Assembly (NCBI GenBank): GCA_021413825.1
Contig: JAIOPQ010000063.1
Span: forward strand, 1 to 64,000
Direction: 5' to 3'
Origin: Spirochaetia bacterium
Lineage (GTDB): Bacteria; Spirochaetota; Leptospiria; Leptospirales; Leptonemataceae
Length of the DNA: 64,000 nucleotides
Shown here: positions 18,346 through 26,853 of the stretch, piece by piece
How positions within the stretch are numbered: position 1 is the first letter of the stretch
Layout: the number at the start of each line of letters is the position of its first letter
The notes under the pieces: generated by a model
The model's database searches: none
What the model was told of the DNA's origin: nothing
Seen by the model: the letters and a program-made list of their open reading frames with translations, nothing else
Program-made: the position numbers and the translations under genes

Positions 18346-19320
18346 TCAGTTGCTAACTGCACCAATCTTACCATAGAAATAGGATCCCATAAGGGTTTTG
18401 ATGGTAGCGGTTGAATCGAGCACGTAGTGATAGTGATAGGTTGCTGTCGAGAAATGCTGAGTCACCGCAGTATGACCGTGCAGTGAGTCCAGAGTAGGCG
18501 TAAAGTCATCGCCTGTTCCAGCAGTTCCGTTGTCGCACTGAGCTCCGTAGATTGCATACCCATCCAGGGCTACGCCGATCAGGTTTGAATCCATGTTGAA
18601 GTTAGTGGTAACAGTGGCTGACTGATCGGTGGAATACTTCTTAATCCAGGCATGATGATGCGTAATTGACTGATTGTTTGGATGTGCTCCAAATGAATCA
18701 AATGTTGTAGCTTCCGTAGCGAGAACATCACCGGGTGCAGCAGCATTGTTGAAGATAGCAAGCCCGTTGAGCGTAATGCCTATGGATGAAAGGCCACCCT
18801 GCGTACCTGTCAGCGTTCCAGAATTCTTTGTTGGAGTTTTTGGAATCGCATAAACGAAGTTCTGACTTCCAATGCGATTTGTTCCCGCAGCGGTGTAGGT
18901 AGTCGAATCGTAGTTTGTTAAAGCCGCAGAAAGCGTAGCCCCTGTTGCCGCACCAGTCCAATAAAAGCTGGTATGATTCGGTAAGTTCTTGGACTTGAAG
19001 CAATAGTAATCACCCACAACGTAACCCACGGAGCATTTGAAATTGTTCTTAATCCAGGTAGGTAATGCAGAATCCATGGAAGTCGTTACGCCGCTAATGC
19101 AACCGTCACCACCTATCGTTGCTGTTGTATTTGAAATTGTTGAACCAGTAGAAGCGCCGCTGCCCGAACAGGGATTGGTACTTGTTGAACTGGATGCCGC
19201 CAGCAAAAGTAACATAAGCGTGGTGTCATCATCGCTTTCGTCCTTTTTGAAAAGTGAGCACCCGGTCAAAGTGGACCAAATTGCAAATAGAGCTGCAAGG
19301 GATGTTAGAGTTAGTTTCAT
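18346..19320 (-). CDS. YHYH-domain lipoprotein
   Basis: A 324-residue lipoprotein: the signal ends in STLTGC. The C-terminal half carries the YHYH domain with its name motif (TYHYHYV) near the end, plus the upstream GVALDGYAIYG and THHHAW elements. The many His residues suggest metal binding, which would fit the SCO1 protein in the same operon; this is inference. A poly-Ser/Thr/Gly linker follows the signal. ATG 19320 has a strong GGAGG upstream, so the frame beginning at 19335 is rejected. It is the first gene of the operon. Confidence 0.85.
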   Translation of the reverse strand: MKLTLTSLAALFAIWSTLTGCSLFKKDESDDDTTLMLLLLAASSSTSTNPCSGSGASTGSTISNTTATIGGDGCISGVTTSMDSALPTWIKNNFKCSVGYVVGDYYCFKSKNLPNHTSFYWTGAATGATLSAALTNYDSTTYTAAGTNRIGSQNFVYAIPKTPTKNSGTLTGTQGGLSSIGITLNGLAIFNNAAAPGDVLATEATTFDSFGAHPNNQSITHHHAWIKKYSTDQSATVTTNFNMDSNLIGVALDGYAIYGAQCDNGTAGTGDDFTPTLDSLHGHTAVTQHFSTATYHYHYVLDSTATIKTLMGSYFYGKIGAVSN

Positions 19321-19533
19321 TTCGCCTCCGATCAAAGTTCATCATGGGACGGGAAAAAGCTCCGAACCATTGCATGAGGATATCGTCAGAGAGCATGTAT
19401 GTCAATGGAACGTGGGTCCGATCCGCTCGGCTCGGACCTGTTTTCAATCCTTACCTCGCATTTGATTCAGAAATTGCGATGTTACGTACGGGAAAGTACG
19501 TAGTAGAAGAAAGGGCGATCATTAGATATTTTT
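19321..19533. promoter_or_regulatory. Upstream region of the YHYH operon with an inverted repeat
   Basis: About 210 bases between the STAS gene and the YHYH gene, both on the minus strand. It contains TACGTAC (19483-19489) and GTACGTA (19496-19502) separated by six bases, a perfect 7-bp inverted repeat that could be an operator or hairpin. It sits roughly 160 bases upstream of the YHYH start. No gene is seen. Confidence 0.35.
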
Positions 19534-19917
19534 TCAAGGAAGAAACTCATCCGGCGCACGCACGGGCTCGATCTTTGTCTGGTCTTGCAGTAAAGCAATG
19601 GCTGCCGCATCGTTCTTACAAGTAACGAACGCCTCAGTTAGCCCGGCAAGATCCAGAACATGTTCACAAACTGGCGAAAGATCAGAGAGCACGAGCATCC
19701 CACCCCTGCTTTCCAGGGTGCGTTTGATAGCAAGGATCTTGGCGATACCGCTTGAGCTCAAATCACGCACGTCAATCATGTTTATGACCAGGAGTGATCT
19801 TCCATTCGCAAGCAATTCCTTTGTTTGAGCCTCAATGCTATGAATCTCTTCGAGTGTAAGCCTGCCGGTTAGCTTCAGTATTGTAACGCCTTCAACATCT
19901 CTTGTAGCGATTTTCAT
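19534..19917 (-). CDS. STAS-domain anti-sigma factor antagonist-like protein
   Basis: A 127-residue single STAS domain. The phospho-acceptor loop reads VRDLSSSGIAKIL, with serine at the usual position. It resembles SpoIIAA/RsbV proteins that switch partners with an anti-sigma kinase. The last 20 residues beyond the domain are charged. ATG 19917 has GGGAG upstream. It is the second of three such proteins in the window. No kinase or phosphatase adjoins it; the PP2C-bearing DISM receptors elsewhere are candidate partners. Confidence 0.85.
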   Translation of the reverse strand: MKIATRDVEGVTILKLTGRLTLEEIHSIEAQTKELLANGRSLLVINMIDVRDLSSSGIAKILAIKRTLESRGGMLVLSDLSPVCEHVLDLAGLTEAFVTCKNDAAAIALLQDQTKIEPVRAPDEFLP

Positions 19918-20069
19918 TTTTTCTCCCTAAACTGCTCTTTGAGAATACATGAGGCAAAAAATCCTGCAAGTGTTTTTGAAAAAAACCAGTAACAAGTATC
20001 AAAAAAACCGTAGCGGCGATATTTTAATACGTATTACATATTACTTTCGGAGAAACGTAGGAGTCTAGC

Positions 20070-21341
20070 TCATGCGATTGTGGCTTTTTGCGCAGATGAA
20101 AAGCGAATCGCAAGAAACGGCAAGGGGAAAATAGCAAGAACAAGAACGGCGCACATCAAAACGATGCGAAAACCGGAAAGTTCCGATTGATCGTTCACAG
20201 ATCCAATGAAGGCACCACTTAGAGCTGTACCCACAGCCATTCCGATTACACCGCTGAGCTGGATAATGGCAACATCCTCAGCCCTGCCGTCTGCCTGCTC
20301 CATTCCAAGCAGCGACAATGTATTAGAAGCGAATCCCATTCCGCCACCCGCTATACCCCAGCCAATGATTGACAGAACCTCGGGCCACGCAGGCGAAAAC
20401 GAAACTGCCGTAACAACTATCCCGAAAATCGTAAGCAGGGCACCGGCCGTAACGAAGGCTCGTCGACCCAGGCGTTCCAATAGCTTTGATTGAATCCAGG
20501 ATGCTGTGATCCATGCGATTGCAGCGGCTGTAAGCGCAAAGCCGGCCAGGAAAAGGTTGCCATGTCGCGTAATCTGAAGCAACAAAGGTAGAATTGCATC
20601 AATTCCAAAAAAGCCAACGTTAAGTAGTAGCATGCTTGCGAAAATGCGGCGGAACATGGAACCTCTGCGGGAAATCAATCCTCGCAAACCCAGAAAACAG
20701 AAGGGAACTCCTGGAAGCATAAGTCCTATAGCGAAGGTTTGGCCCTGCGTGAATAAGGTTATGCCCATTGAAATCAGTGCAATGCCAGAACCCAGCAAAA
20801 GTGCAGGATACATCAGACTTCTGGTTTGATTGCTTTCCACCGATGAGTCACCTGGAACTCGTTTAATCATGAACATGGACAGCAAGGGAAATGGAGCAAG
20901 GACAAGAAATACCCAACGCCAGCCATACTGCTCCGTTACGAACACAGCCCACGCAGGACCTATCAATGCCGGAATCGCATACGCGCTGGAAATGAGCGCA
21001 ATCATTCGCGCCCGAATCTCAGGAGCAAATGAAACTGAAACGATTGCATACGTCGCCGCACTGGCAAACCCGGAACCAAACCCCTGCAAAGCTCGGGCTG
21101 ATAGAATAAGTCGAATGTCGGATGACGTCCCAGCTACGAATAGCCCAAGAGCAAACAGAATGTTACCCAACCAGAATGGCCGATGCGCTCCGCGACTTGC
21201 GAGCGATCCTGCCATAGCCATTGCAGCCACCATGGAAAGAAAAAATGCGCTGAAAACCCAGCCGTACAAGGATAGTCCACCTACTTCACGGGCTGCTGCA
21301 GGCATGGCTACGGAGGCTGCAAATGATTCGATGGCGATCAC
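20070..21341 (-). CDS. MFS transporter, start obscured
   Basis: A protein of at least 423 residues with about twelve membrane segments and major facilitator features (SLASRGAHRPFWLGN in the loop after segment 2, and RALQGFGSGFASAATYAI). It resembles proton-driven drug-export MFS proteins. The first canonical start, GTG 21341, falls inside the first membrane segment: reading upstream in frame gives STLRRTLALVLAIS, a natural beginning of that segment, but no ATG, GTG or TTG occurs before a stop. A CTG (for instance at 21386 or 21377) or a frame error may explain this. Divergent from the EEP gene. Confidence 0.8.
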   Translation of the reverse strand: MIAIESFAASVAMPAAAREVGGLSLYGWVFSAFFLSMVAAMAMAGSLASRGAHRPFWLGNILFALGLFVAGTSSDIRLILSARALQGFGSGFASAATYAIVSVSFAPEIRARMIALISSAYAIPALIGPAWAVFVTEQYGWRWVFLVLAPFPLLSMFMIKRVPGDSSVESNQTRSLMYPALLLGSGIALISMGITLFTQGQTFAIGLMLPGVPFCFLGLRGLISRRGSMFRRIFASMLLLNVGFFGIDAILPLLLQITRHGNLFLAGFALTAAAIAWITASWIQSKLLERLGRRAFVTAGALLTIFGIVVTAVSFSPAWPEVLSIIGWGIAGGGMGFASNTLSLLGMEQADGRAEDVAIIQLSGVIGMAVGTALSGAFIGSVNDQSELSGFRIVLMCAVLVLAIFPLPFLAIRFSSAQKATIA

Positions 21342-21467
21342 GCTTATGGCGAGTACAAGGGCCAGGGTCCGGCGCAGTGTAGACAGGGCCCAGAGGGAAG
21401 TCTGAAGCTTTTCGATGAGCGAATTTTTGTGCTGGCGCGATCGGGTAAACCAATTAGTTCATGGCTC

Positions 21468-22553
21468 ATGGTAATAAAAATCCTTAAATGGTTCGGGATC
21501 GTCCTGGGCTCAATCGTGGTTGCTTTCCTTGCATTCGTATACTTCGCCAATTATCATCCAGCTGAACTTGAATCTGAAGCTGTAGTGTGCCCGGCAAATG
21601 CACCAGCCTTAAAGAAGGGCCAGCACGTAAAGATACTGAACTGGAATATTCAATACATGGCCGGAAAGAACTATACGTTCTTCTATGATGTCCTCGACGG
21701 ATCGGGCAAAGACACACGCCCTTCACCAGAAGATATAGCCATTACAATAAAAGAAGTCGCTCGCATCATAAATGAAGAAAAGCCAGACATCCTCAATATC
21801 CAGGAACTGGATGAAGGCTCAAAACGCACAGATTACGCGGATCAACTTCAATTGCTCTTGAAGCAAATTCCACCCGAGTACTCGTGCTATTCGGACGCTT
21901 TCTACCATAAATCCGCTTTTGTCCCACATCCAAGTATCCTGGGCGCAGTGGGAATGAAGCTCGCCACAATTTCAAAATTCAAAATGACTAAGGCCACAAG
22001 ACATCAGCTGGCACTCATTCCTTCCAATTTTGTAACGCAGCAATTCAATTTGAAGCGGGCTGTACTTGAAGTTCAAATGCCAGTCGAGGGAGATAAGGAT
22101 TTACTTGTACTTAATACTCATCTGGATGCATTCTCCCAGGGGACAAACACAATGGAAATGCAGGTAGCAGAGGTTAAAGAAATCCTGGAAAAAGCAACAA
22201 CAGATGGGAACCCGTGGATTATGAGCGGTGACTTTAATCTATTGCCTCCAGGTGCATATGAACTCATTCGCGAAGACGAACGTGCTTACTATAAACCGGA
22301 TACTGAACTTGCAGGCCTCTACAAAGAGTTTCACACAATCCCGTCGATAGATGATACAAAGCCAGAAAACCCAAACCGAAGTAAATGGTTTACGCACTTT
22401 CCTAACGGCAACCGCGCAACCGGACCGGATCGAACAATTGACTATGTATTCTATTCGCCGCGCGTTAAGCTCGGGCCGTACTCAATTAGATCAACAGACA
22501 CTCTCAAGATTTCTGATCATTTGCCATTTCGTGCAGAGTTCAACCTGCCCTGA
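21468..22553 (+). CDS. Membrane-anchored endonuclease/exonuclease/phosphatase family protein
   Basis: A 361-residue protein with one N-terminal membrane segment (residues about 8-30). The EEP catalytic fold is clear: KILNWNIQYM, IQELDEG with the metal-binding Glu, NTHLDAF, SGDFNLLP and the final SDHLPF His. The family includes DNase I, sphingomyelinases and inositol phosphatases. An exported, anchored EEP protein more likely acts on lipids or phosphoesters than on cellular DNA; this is inference. ATG 21468 is chosen over GTG 21429, though neither has a strong ribosome binding site. It heads a likely operon with the SH3b protein 24 bases downstream. Confidence 0.85.
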   Translation: MVIKILKWFGIVLGSIVVAFLAFVYFANYHPAELESEAVVCPANAPALKKGQHVKILNWNIQYMAGKNYTFFYDVLDGSGKDTRPSPEDIAITIKEVARIINEEKPDILNIQELDEGSKRTDYADQLQLLLKQIPPEYSCYSDAFYHKSAFVPHPSILGAVGMKLATISKFKMTKATRHQLALIPSNFVTQQFNLKRAVLEVQMPVEGDKDLLVLNTHLDAFSQGTNTMEMQVAEVKEILEKATTDGNPWIMSGDFNLLPPGAYELIREDERAYYKPDTELAGLYKEFHTIPSIDDTKPENPNRSKWFTHFPNGNRATGPDRTIDYVFYSPRVKLGPYSIRSTDTLKISDHLPFRAEFNLP

Positions 22554-22577
22554 AAGTTCTGATCGCAGAGGATCATA

Positions 22578-23168
22578 GTGCGCTTTCTAACTCTTGCGTT
22601 GTTTCTGGGGATCAGCGCTTCAGTGATTGCTGGTTCGATTTATCGCTATCGAATTGTTACACAGCCCACGGTGTTTGTTGAAGCACCTGCAAGCAAAACA
22701 GTCCTGGCGCAGATTCCAGTTGGAACGGCAGTGCAAGAAACCGGACTCCCGGGGAAACCCTGGATTGTAAAGCAGGCGGGAGAAGATTGGATTCACGTAG
22801 CCTACTGGGGTGAGGTGGGCTGGATTCCAGTTCAAGCTGTTTCTGAAATTTCAAATATCAAAAAACCCTCAGCGGAGGATTTCCGCGGCCTTTGGATTGG
22901 CAATGCGCATTGCAAACAACGGAGTTTTCTAAACATTCAATTCAATGGAAGTTTCCAGGGTTCGCGTTGCATTTTTTGTAGTGTGGAAGGTTGCCCGGAA
23001 GGTATATCCGGATCCTGGAAAATCAGAGACGGTATGCTTTGCATACAGGAAGCCCGCGGAGAGTCTGCATGTTTCTTTCTGTGGAATCAAATGCTAATCA
23101 GCGATCCCGAATCTGGCTTTATCTGGGAATACCATGGAAGCGCCCCACTGTCTGGACTTAGAAGATGA
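22578..23168 (+). CDS. SH3b-domain exported protein
   Basis: A 196-residue protein with a signal peptide (LTLALFLGISASVIAG). A bacterial SH3 domain lies at about 30-95: FVEAPASKTVLAQIPVGT and HVAYWGEVGWIP are typical. SH3b domains often bind cell wall peptides. The C-terminal 90 residues hold four Cys in a tight cluster (CIFCSVEGC region) and a beta-rich pattern I do not recognise. The start is GTG 22578, supported by AGAGG. It lies between the EEP gene and a lipoprotein gene that overlaps its stop by four bases. Confidence 0.75.
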   Translation: MRFLTLALFLGISASVIAGSIYRYRIVTQPTVFVEAPASKTVLAQIPVGTAVQETGLPGKPWIVKQAGEDWIHVAYWGEVGWIPVQAVSEISNIKKPSAEDFRGLWIGNAHCKQRSFLNIQFNGSFQGSRCIFCSVEGCPEGISGSWKIRDGMLCIQEARGESACFFLWNQMLISDPESGFIWEYHGSAPLSGLRR

Positions 23169-24304
23169 GTCGCAACCGCTTGCAATTGATTTGCGTTCTA
23201 TTTGCGTTTACTCTGCTAGTTGCGTTCTGCAATGATTTACGGCCCGAGCAACCGGGCGGAATTGCGGATGATACGGCGCGATTCCTGGCAGGGATGAGAA
23301 TAGCTGAGTCCAGTCCACTGTACGCCAAAACGCAGAACGATGATTGGCGGGAACACAATCGTGAAATGGACGCGGCCTTTGCTCAATTTAAAACAGTGTA
23401 CGCAGAGTCTATGCGCGAGTGGTCGAACAAAACAATCCCAGAACAGCCGCGTGTGCTATTCTATCCCTTTGGCGGTCCTGATCAGCTAATACCGCAAATC
23501 ATCTTTCACAAATCAACCGAGTATATTCTCTTCGGCATGGAACCGGTCGGGTCTCTAGCAGATGTAAACGCGCTGAACCCGGCGCAATTACGGGATACCT
23601 ACTCAATTATCCGCCGAGCCCTTTCCTGGTTTTTAACGTATACCTACTTTCAAACATATCAAATGGATCGATGGCTACGCGGGAACAATGCTGGCGGAGC
23701 TGCGTCCGTTCTAATGGTATTCCTGGCACGGAATGACAGTCGCATAACGTTAGTTGTTCCGGTAAGAATCGACTCAAATGGGAACCTGGAATGCCTTGCC
23801 AGAGAAATTCCCGACCCAGATCAATGCAAGCCTGTCGGTAACTTTTCTGGTACCATTCCTGGAGTGCGTATTTATTTCTCGAAGGACAATATTCCTCGAA
23901 CCGTTACATACTTTTCAATCAACGCGAATGATGATTCGCTTGCCCGTCAACCTCAGTTCCTGCGCTACATTCGATCGCGAGGCGAGCGTGCGACTTTCAT
24001 GAAGGCGGCATCGTACTTATTGTACGGAAGCAACTTCAACATCGTTAAGGATTTTATAGCCCGGGAATCCGAGATTATCCTAACAGACGACGCCGGCCTT
24101 CCCCATTCTGTTATGGACAGGAAGGAAATGCACCTGGAGTATTTTGGATCGTATATTGAGCCTATGCCAATGTACAGAAACCTGAAGCAACCTGAATTAC
24201 AAAAAGTGTTCGAGCATGCAAGAGATCTTCCATTCGAAATAGGTTACACTGCGTCCTGGAAACGGGGGTATTCAAGCCTGATCCTGGCCAGAAAGAAGAA
24301 ATGA
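23165..24304 (+). CDS. Lipoprotein of unknown function
   Basis: A 379-residue protein with a signal ending in a lipobox-like LLVAFC. No family is recognised with certainty. The motif RVLFYPFGGPDQLIP near residue 100 is striking and probably structural. The rest is a mixed alpha/beta protein of the type seen among spirochaetal surface lipoproteins. Its ATG overlaps the SH3b stop codon (ATGA), so the two are translationally coupled and probably work together. It converges with the FapA-like remnant, leaving only 14 bases. Confidence 0.65.
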   Translation: MSRNRLQLICVLFAFTLLVAFCNDLRPEQPGGIADDTARFLAGMRIAESSPLYAKTQNDDWREHNREMDAAFAQFKTVYAESMREWSNKTIPEQPRVLFYPFGGPDQLIPQIIFHKSTEYILFGMEPVGSLADVNALNPAQLRDTYSIIRRALSWFLTYTYFQTYQMDRWLRGNNAGGAASVLMVFLARNDSRITLVVPVRIDSNGNLECLAREIPDPDQCKPVGNFSGTIPGVRIYFSKDNIPRTVTYFSINANDDSLARQPQFLRYIRSRGERATFMKAASYLLYGSNFNIVKDFIARESEIILTDDAGLPHSVMDRKEMHLEYFGSYIEPMPMYRNLKQPELQKVFEHARDLPFEIGYTASWKRGYSSLILARKKK

Positions 24305-24318
24305 ATTCTTTGAAATTC

Positions 24319-25215
24319 TTATCCTTTGAAAGCTTCAATGGCGGGTTTGATCATCCCGGGTTTAAAGCGCAGGATGCAACGGCTTTGCGGAGCTACAATT
24401 TTTTCAACATGATCACGGTAATGGATTACAACGCCAGGCAACAAAACCTCGCGCGCGATTACTCGAATCTCTTCGTGATTGTAGCGTGATTCACGCAGGC
24501 TTTGCACAAGTCCTTGTAAGCGATCTCTCATTTCAACTGCGAGTTTGTATTCTCGGTATTTGATTCTAAAGGCAGCCTGTTTATCGACTGGAATTTTTCC
24601 CTTCATACGTTGCACGTACGCTTTGATCACTTGAATTTCTTCAGATCGTCTGTAGAACTCGCGCTCTGCCGGTTCCAGTTCTTCTGCAGTCATATCAAAG
24701 TATTTCTGATTCTTATGGTGAATCCCTATGAATAAATGTGTGGGTATGTTGCTTCTATTTCCAATTACATCCGCTGCTACAGAACCAAATGTTCGAATTT
24801 CTCCCGCAGAAATTGCAGATGAGCGAGTTTGCAAATACAGATCACCCAGACAAAAAACCTCTGAGCCAATTAACGACTTCTCTATACTGATATGTCCATC
24901 GACAATCATTCTTGTATTTTCAACATACACTGCGTTAAGGTTTCCTCCGACTACAAGTTGTCCTTCGCGTCTTGTGTTGATCCCATTTCTAACAGTAAGA
25001 GAACCGCCAATTCGCAGATCAGCTGACTCAATGAGACCAAGCACCTCTACGTCCCCTGCTGCCTCAACTTTAGAACCGCGCTCGATGGTTCCCGTTATGC
25101 GAATATTGCCATCATAATCTATGTTCCCGCTTGCAAGTCCAACGTTGCCAGCAATCTCAAGGACCACGAATATTAGCCCCAGTTTTTCCGGGGATTGCCG
25201 GCGTCCTCTTCGCAA
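24319..25215 (-). pseudogene. FapA/DUF342 family protein, C-terminal part (split gene)
   Basis: This frame gives up to 298 residues; the first dozen or so before LEIAGNV are probably not native. From there on it is the beta-helix half of a FapA-type (DUF342) protein: GNIDYDGNIRITG, EAAGDVEVLGLIE and further repeats with regular 'G-x-V/I' turns. A helical coiled-coil region and the usual small C-terminal domain follow. The N-terminal domain is in the neighbouring frame, which stops at 25157 after overlapping this one by 59 bases. FapA proteins are polymer-like and linked to flagellar or polar functions in some bacteria. The gene looks broken by a deletion plus frameshift. Confidence 0.75.
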
Positions 25216-25669
25216 GCACCGCTCCGCTCGCTACAGCCTGAAATCGGTTAATGTTTCTGAAATCTGCATGCCCATCCTCTTGAATTGTCACAGGCGCTGG
25301 TGGCTGAATTAGAATGTCAATTTTGCCGTCCTGCGAAGGAGTTGGGCGGATTCCCTGTGCTACTATTTCTTCTACTGAAGCATTGCCGTGTGACGTCCGA
25401 AAACGCTCCAGTAGACGCTGCACTGCGGAAATGTCCGTTCCAAATACAATCCCATGCCCGTCAAGGAGCCCAATTAGATGCTGATAGTCGATGACAGGAT
25501 GGAAGTATCCATGGATGCGCAATCGCGCTACCATCTGATCTTCATCGACGACAAGCTCTGCAGTAGGCAGACCCCTTTCTTCTACCGGTTCGCTCAAAGG
25601 CCCTCCGCGGCATCGGGTTGTGATACCTAACGTCAGGCTCAGTCGATAAACAACCTGCGCTTTGAGCAA
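25157..25669 (-). pseudogene. FapA/DUF342 family protein, N-terminal part (split gene)
   Basis: A 170-residue frame starting at TTG 25669. It contains the FapA N-terminal domain (AELVVDEDQMVARLRIHGY, then VEEIVAQGIRPTPSQDGKIDILI) and the linker KRTPAIPGKTGANIRG. It ends at a stop exactly where family members continue into a connecting strand region. The beta-helix half is found in the other frame. Even joining the two frames would leave about 60-70 residues of the usual connector missing, judged from memory of the family. The start codon lies 8 bases from the divergent TTG of the DoxX-like gene. Confidence 0.75.
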
Positions 25670-25677
25670 GCATTCAT

Positions 25678-26136
25678 TTGAAAAAATATACTCGAATCGG
25701 ATTGAAAATAAAGAGCGATGGGCAGTCTGTGACCGTGATTTCCTGGATTCGCGTAAACCATCTGCAGCTCATACGATCTACGATAGGCGGCGTCTGGCTG
25801 TTCCATGGGATTTATAGCAAGATTCTGGTGGGTATTCCCAGACACCAATTGATCGTCGCGCGCATCCTTGGTCCGGATATGGCCATGCCGATTACTTTCT
25901 TAATTGGCATAGGTGAAGTACTGATTGCCGCATGGTGGCTGAGCGGCAAATTCCAACGCACCTGTGCTGCGTTTCAGACTCTGATCCTTGCCAGCATGAA
26001 TTTCCTGGAAATCCGCCTTGCAAACGATCTGCTATTGTCCGCCGTCGGAATGGTTTTTCTAAATATTATTCTGGTCTGCTCGGCCTGGTATGTGGCCATC
26101 CATTCAACAAGCCGCGTGCCTGCGGAAAAATCCTGA
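25678..26136 (+). CDS. DoxX-like small membrane protein
   Basis: A 152-residue protein with four membrane segments: STIGGVWLFHGIYSKIL, ITFLIGIGEVLIAAWWLSG, a third around FQTLILASMNFLEI and a last one near VFLNIILVCSAWYVAI. This layout fits the DoxX-like family. Members are often annotated as oxidoreductase-associated but their activity is mostly unknown. The start is uncertain: TTG 25678, or GTG 25729 right before the first hydrophobic part. It appears to be a single-gene unit, divergent from the broken FapA gene. Confidence 0.7.
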   Translation: MKKYTRIGLKIKSDGQSVTVISWIRVNHLQLIRSTIGGVWLFHGIYSKILVGIPRHQLIVARILGPDMAMPITFLIGIGEVLIAAWWLSGKFQRTCAAFQTLILASMNFLEIRLANDLLLSAVGMVFLNIILVCSAWYVAIHSTSRVPAEKS

Positions 26137-26471
26137 GACACTCCCGGGCGCGGCATTCATATGGTCCAATCTGGAATCATTCCAAAGCAAACTGCACAAT
26201 CCTTACCCATCTGAACTACCCAGATTAAGCGATCGGGTAAGGGAACAAGGGCGGATTCCATTTTGAATTCCCTGTGATACAATTAGTAGTAAACCTTTAA
26301 AAATTTCGGTTTAGGGCTGGACAAATTCGGACGGGCGTGAAACGATTGATGTTAGCACGAATCCCTCCTCTTTCTCCGCAAATCCTCTCCGTAAGTCTTT
26401 CCAAGTTTATGCCAGTCGAACTGCTGCGATAGAGATCGTGTGCAGTGCAATTTGATTAGGAAAAGTAAGAT
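26137..26471 (+). promoter_or_regulatory. Long leader region of the RRM gene with inverted repeats
   Basis: 335 bases with no gene. CCTTACCC (26201-26208) pairs with GGGTAAGG (26235-26242), and TAAACC (26290-26295) pairs with GGTTTA (26308-26313) around an A/T-rich loop. If transcription begins early, these would form a structured 5' leader ahead of the RNA-binding protein gene. Cold-responsive control is known for RRM genes of cyanobacteria; it is only a suggestion here. Confidence 0.45.
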
Positions 26472-26780
26472 ATGAAACTATTCGTAGGCAACCTGCCGTT
26501 CTCGGTAACGGAAGAAGAGCTTCACAACCAATTCGCGGCACTGGGAAATGTTCTCTCCGCGAAAATCATCACAGATCGCGAAAGCGGCCGTCCAAGAGGA
26601 TTCGGATTTGTCGAAATGGCAAGTGAAGAAGAAGCTCGTTCAGCAATTGCCGAACTGGATGGAAAGGAAATCTCCGGACGTCAGATCGCGGTTAGCGAAG
26701 CCAAGCCACAGCAAAACAATGGTGGCGGCGGTGGTCGTGGGCGAGATAACAGAGGCGGCGGCGGTCGCGGTCGTTACTAA
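26472..26780 (+). CDS. RRM RNA-binding protein with glycine-rich tail
   Basis: A 102-residue protein made of one RNA recognition motif (residues 1-80) and a Gly/Arg tail. RNP2 is LFVGNLPF (3-10) and RNP1 is RGFGFVEM (42-49), both with the aromatic residues that stack on RNA. The tail contains GGGGGRGRDNRGGGGRGRY. It matches the short bacterial Rbp proteins, which bind single-stranded RNA and are often cold-induced. The ATG at 26472 has AGGA and AAG elements upstream at loose spacing. A hairpin follows the stop, so it is probably monocistronic. Confidence 0.95.
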   Translation: MKLFVGNLPFSVTEEELHNQFAALGNVLSAKIITDRESGRPRGFGFVEMASEEEARSAIAELDGKEISGRQIAVSEAKPQQNNGGGGGRGRDNRGGGGRGRY

Positions 26781-26799
26781 GCCAACTATTCTCTCAGAC

Positions 26800-26820
26800 G
26801 AGTGACTCATCGGGTCACTC
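26800..26820 (+). terminator. Hairpin after the RRM gene
   Basis: GAGTGAC (26800-26806) and GTCACTC (26814-26820) form a 7-bp stem with a 7-base loop, 20 bases after the stop. The sequence after it (GCATTGTTTCCTT) is only moderately T-rich, so termination may be partial. It also lies just before the end of the convergent gene. Confidence 0.6.
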
Positions 26821-26853
26821 GCATTGTTTCCTTACATTCCTGATCCCCTCAAA

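Noticed and set aside
19254-19625. Plus-strand frame between the YHYH and STAS genes
   Set aside because: It runs over both gene ends, lacks a ribosome binding site and looks unlike a protein.
21344-21550. Minus-strand frame upstream of the MFS gene
   Set aside because: It ends just before the first canonical MFS start but in another frame; it could matter only if a frame error exists, and it has no membrane segment of its own.
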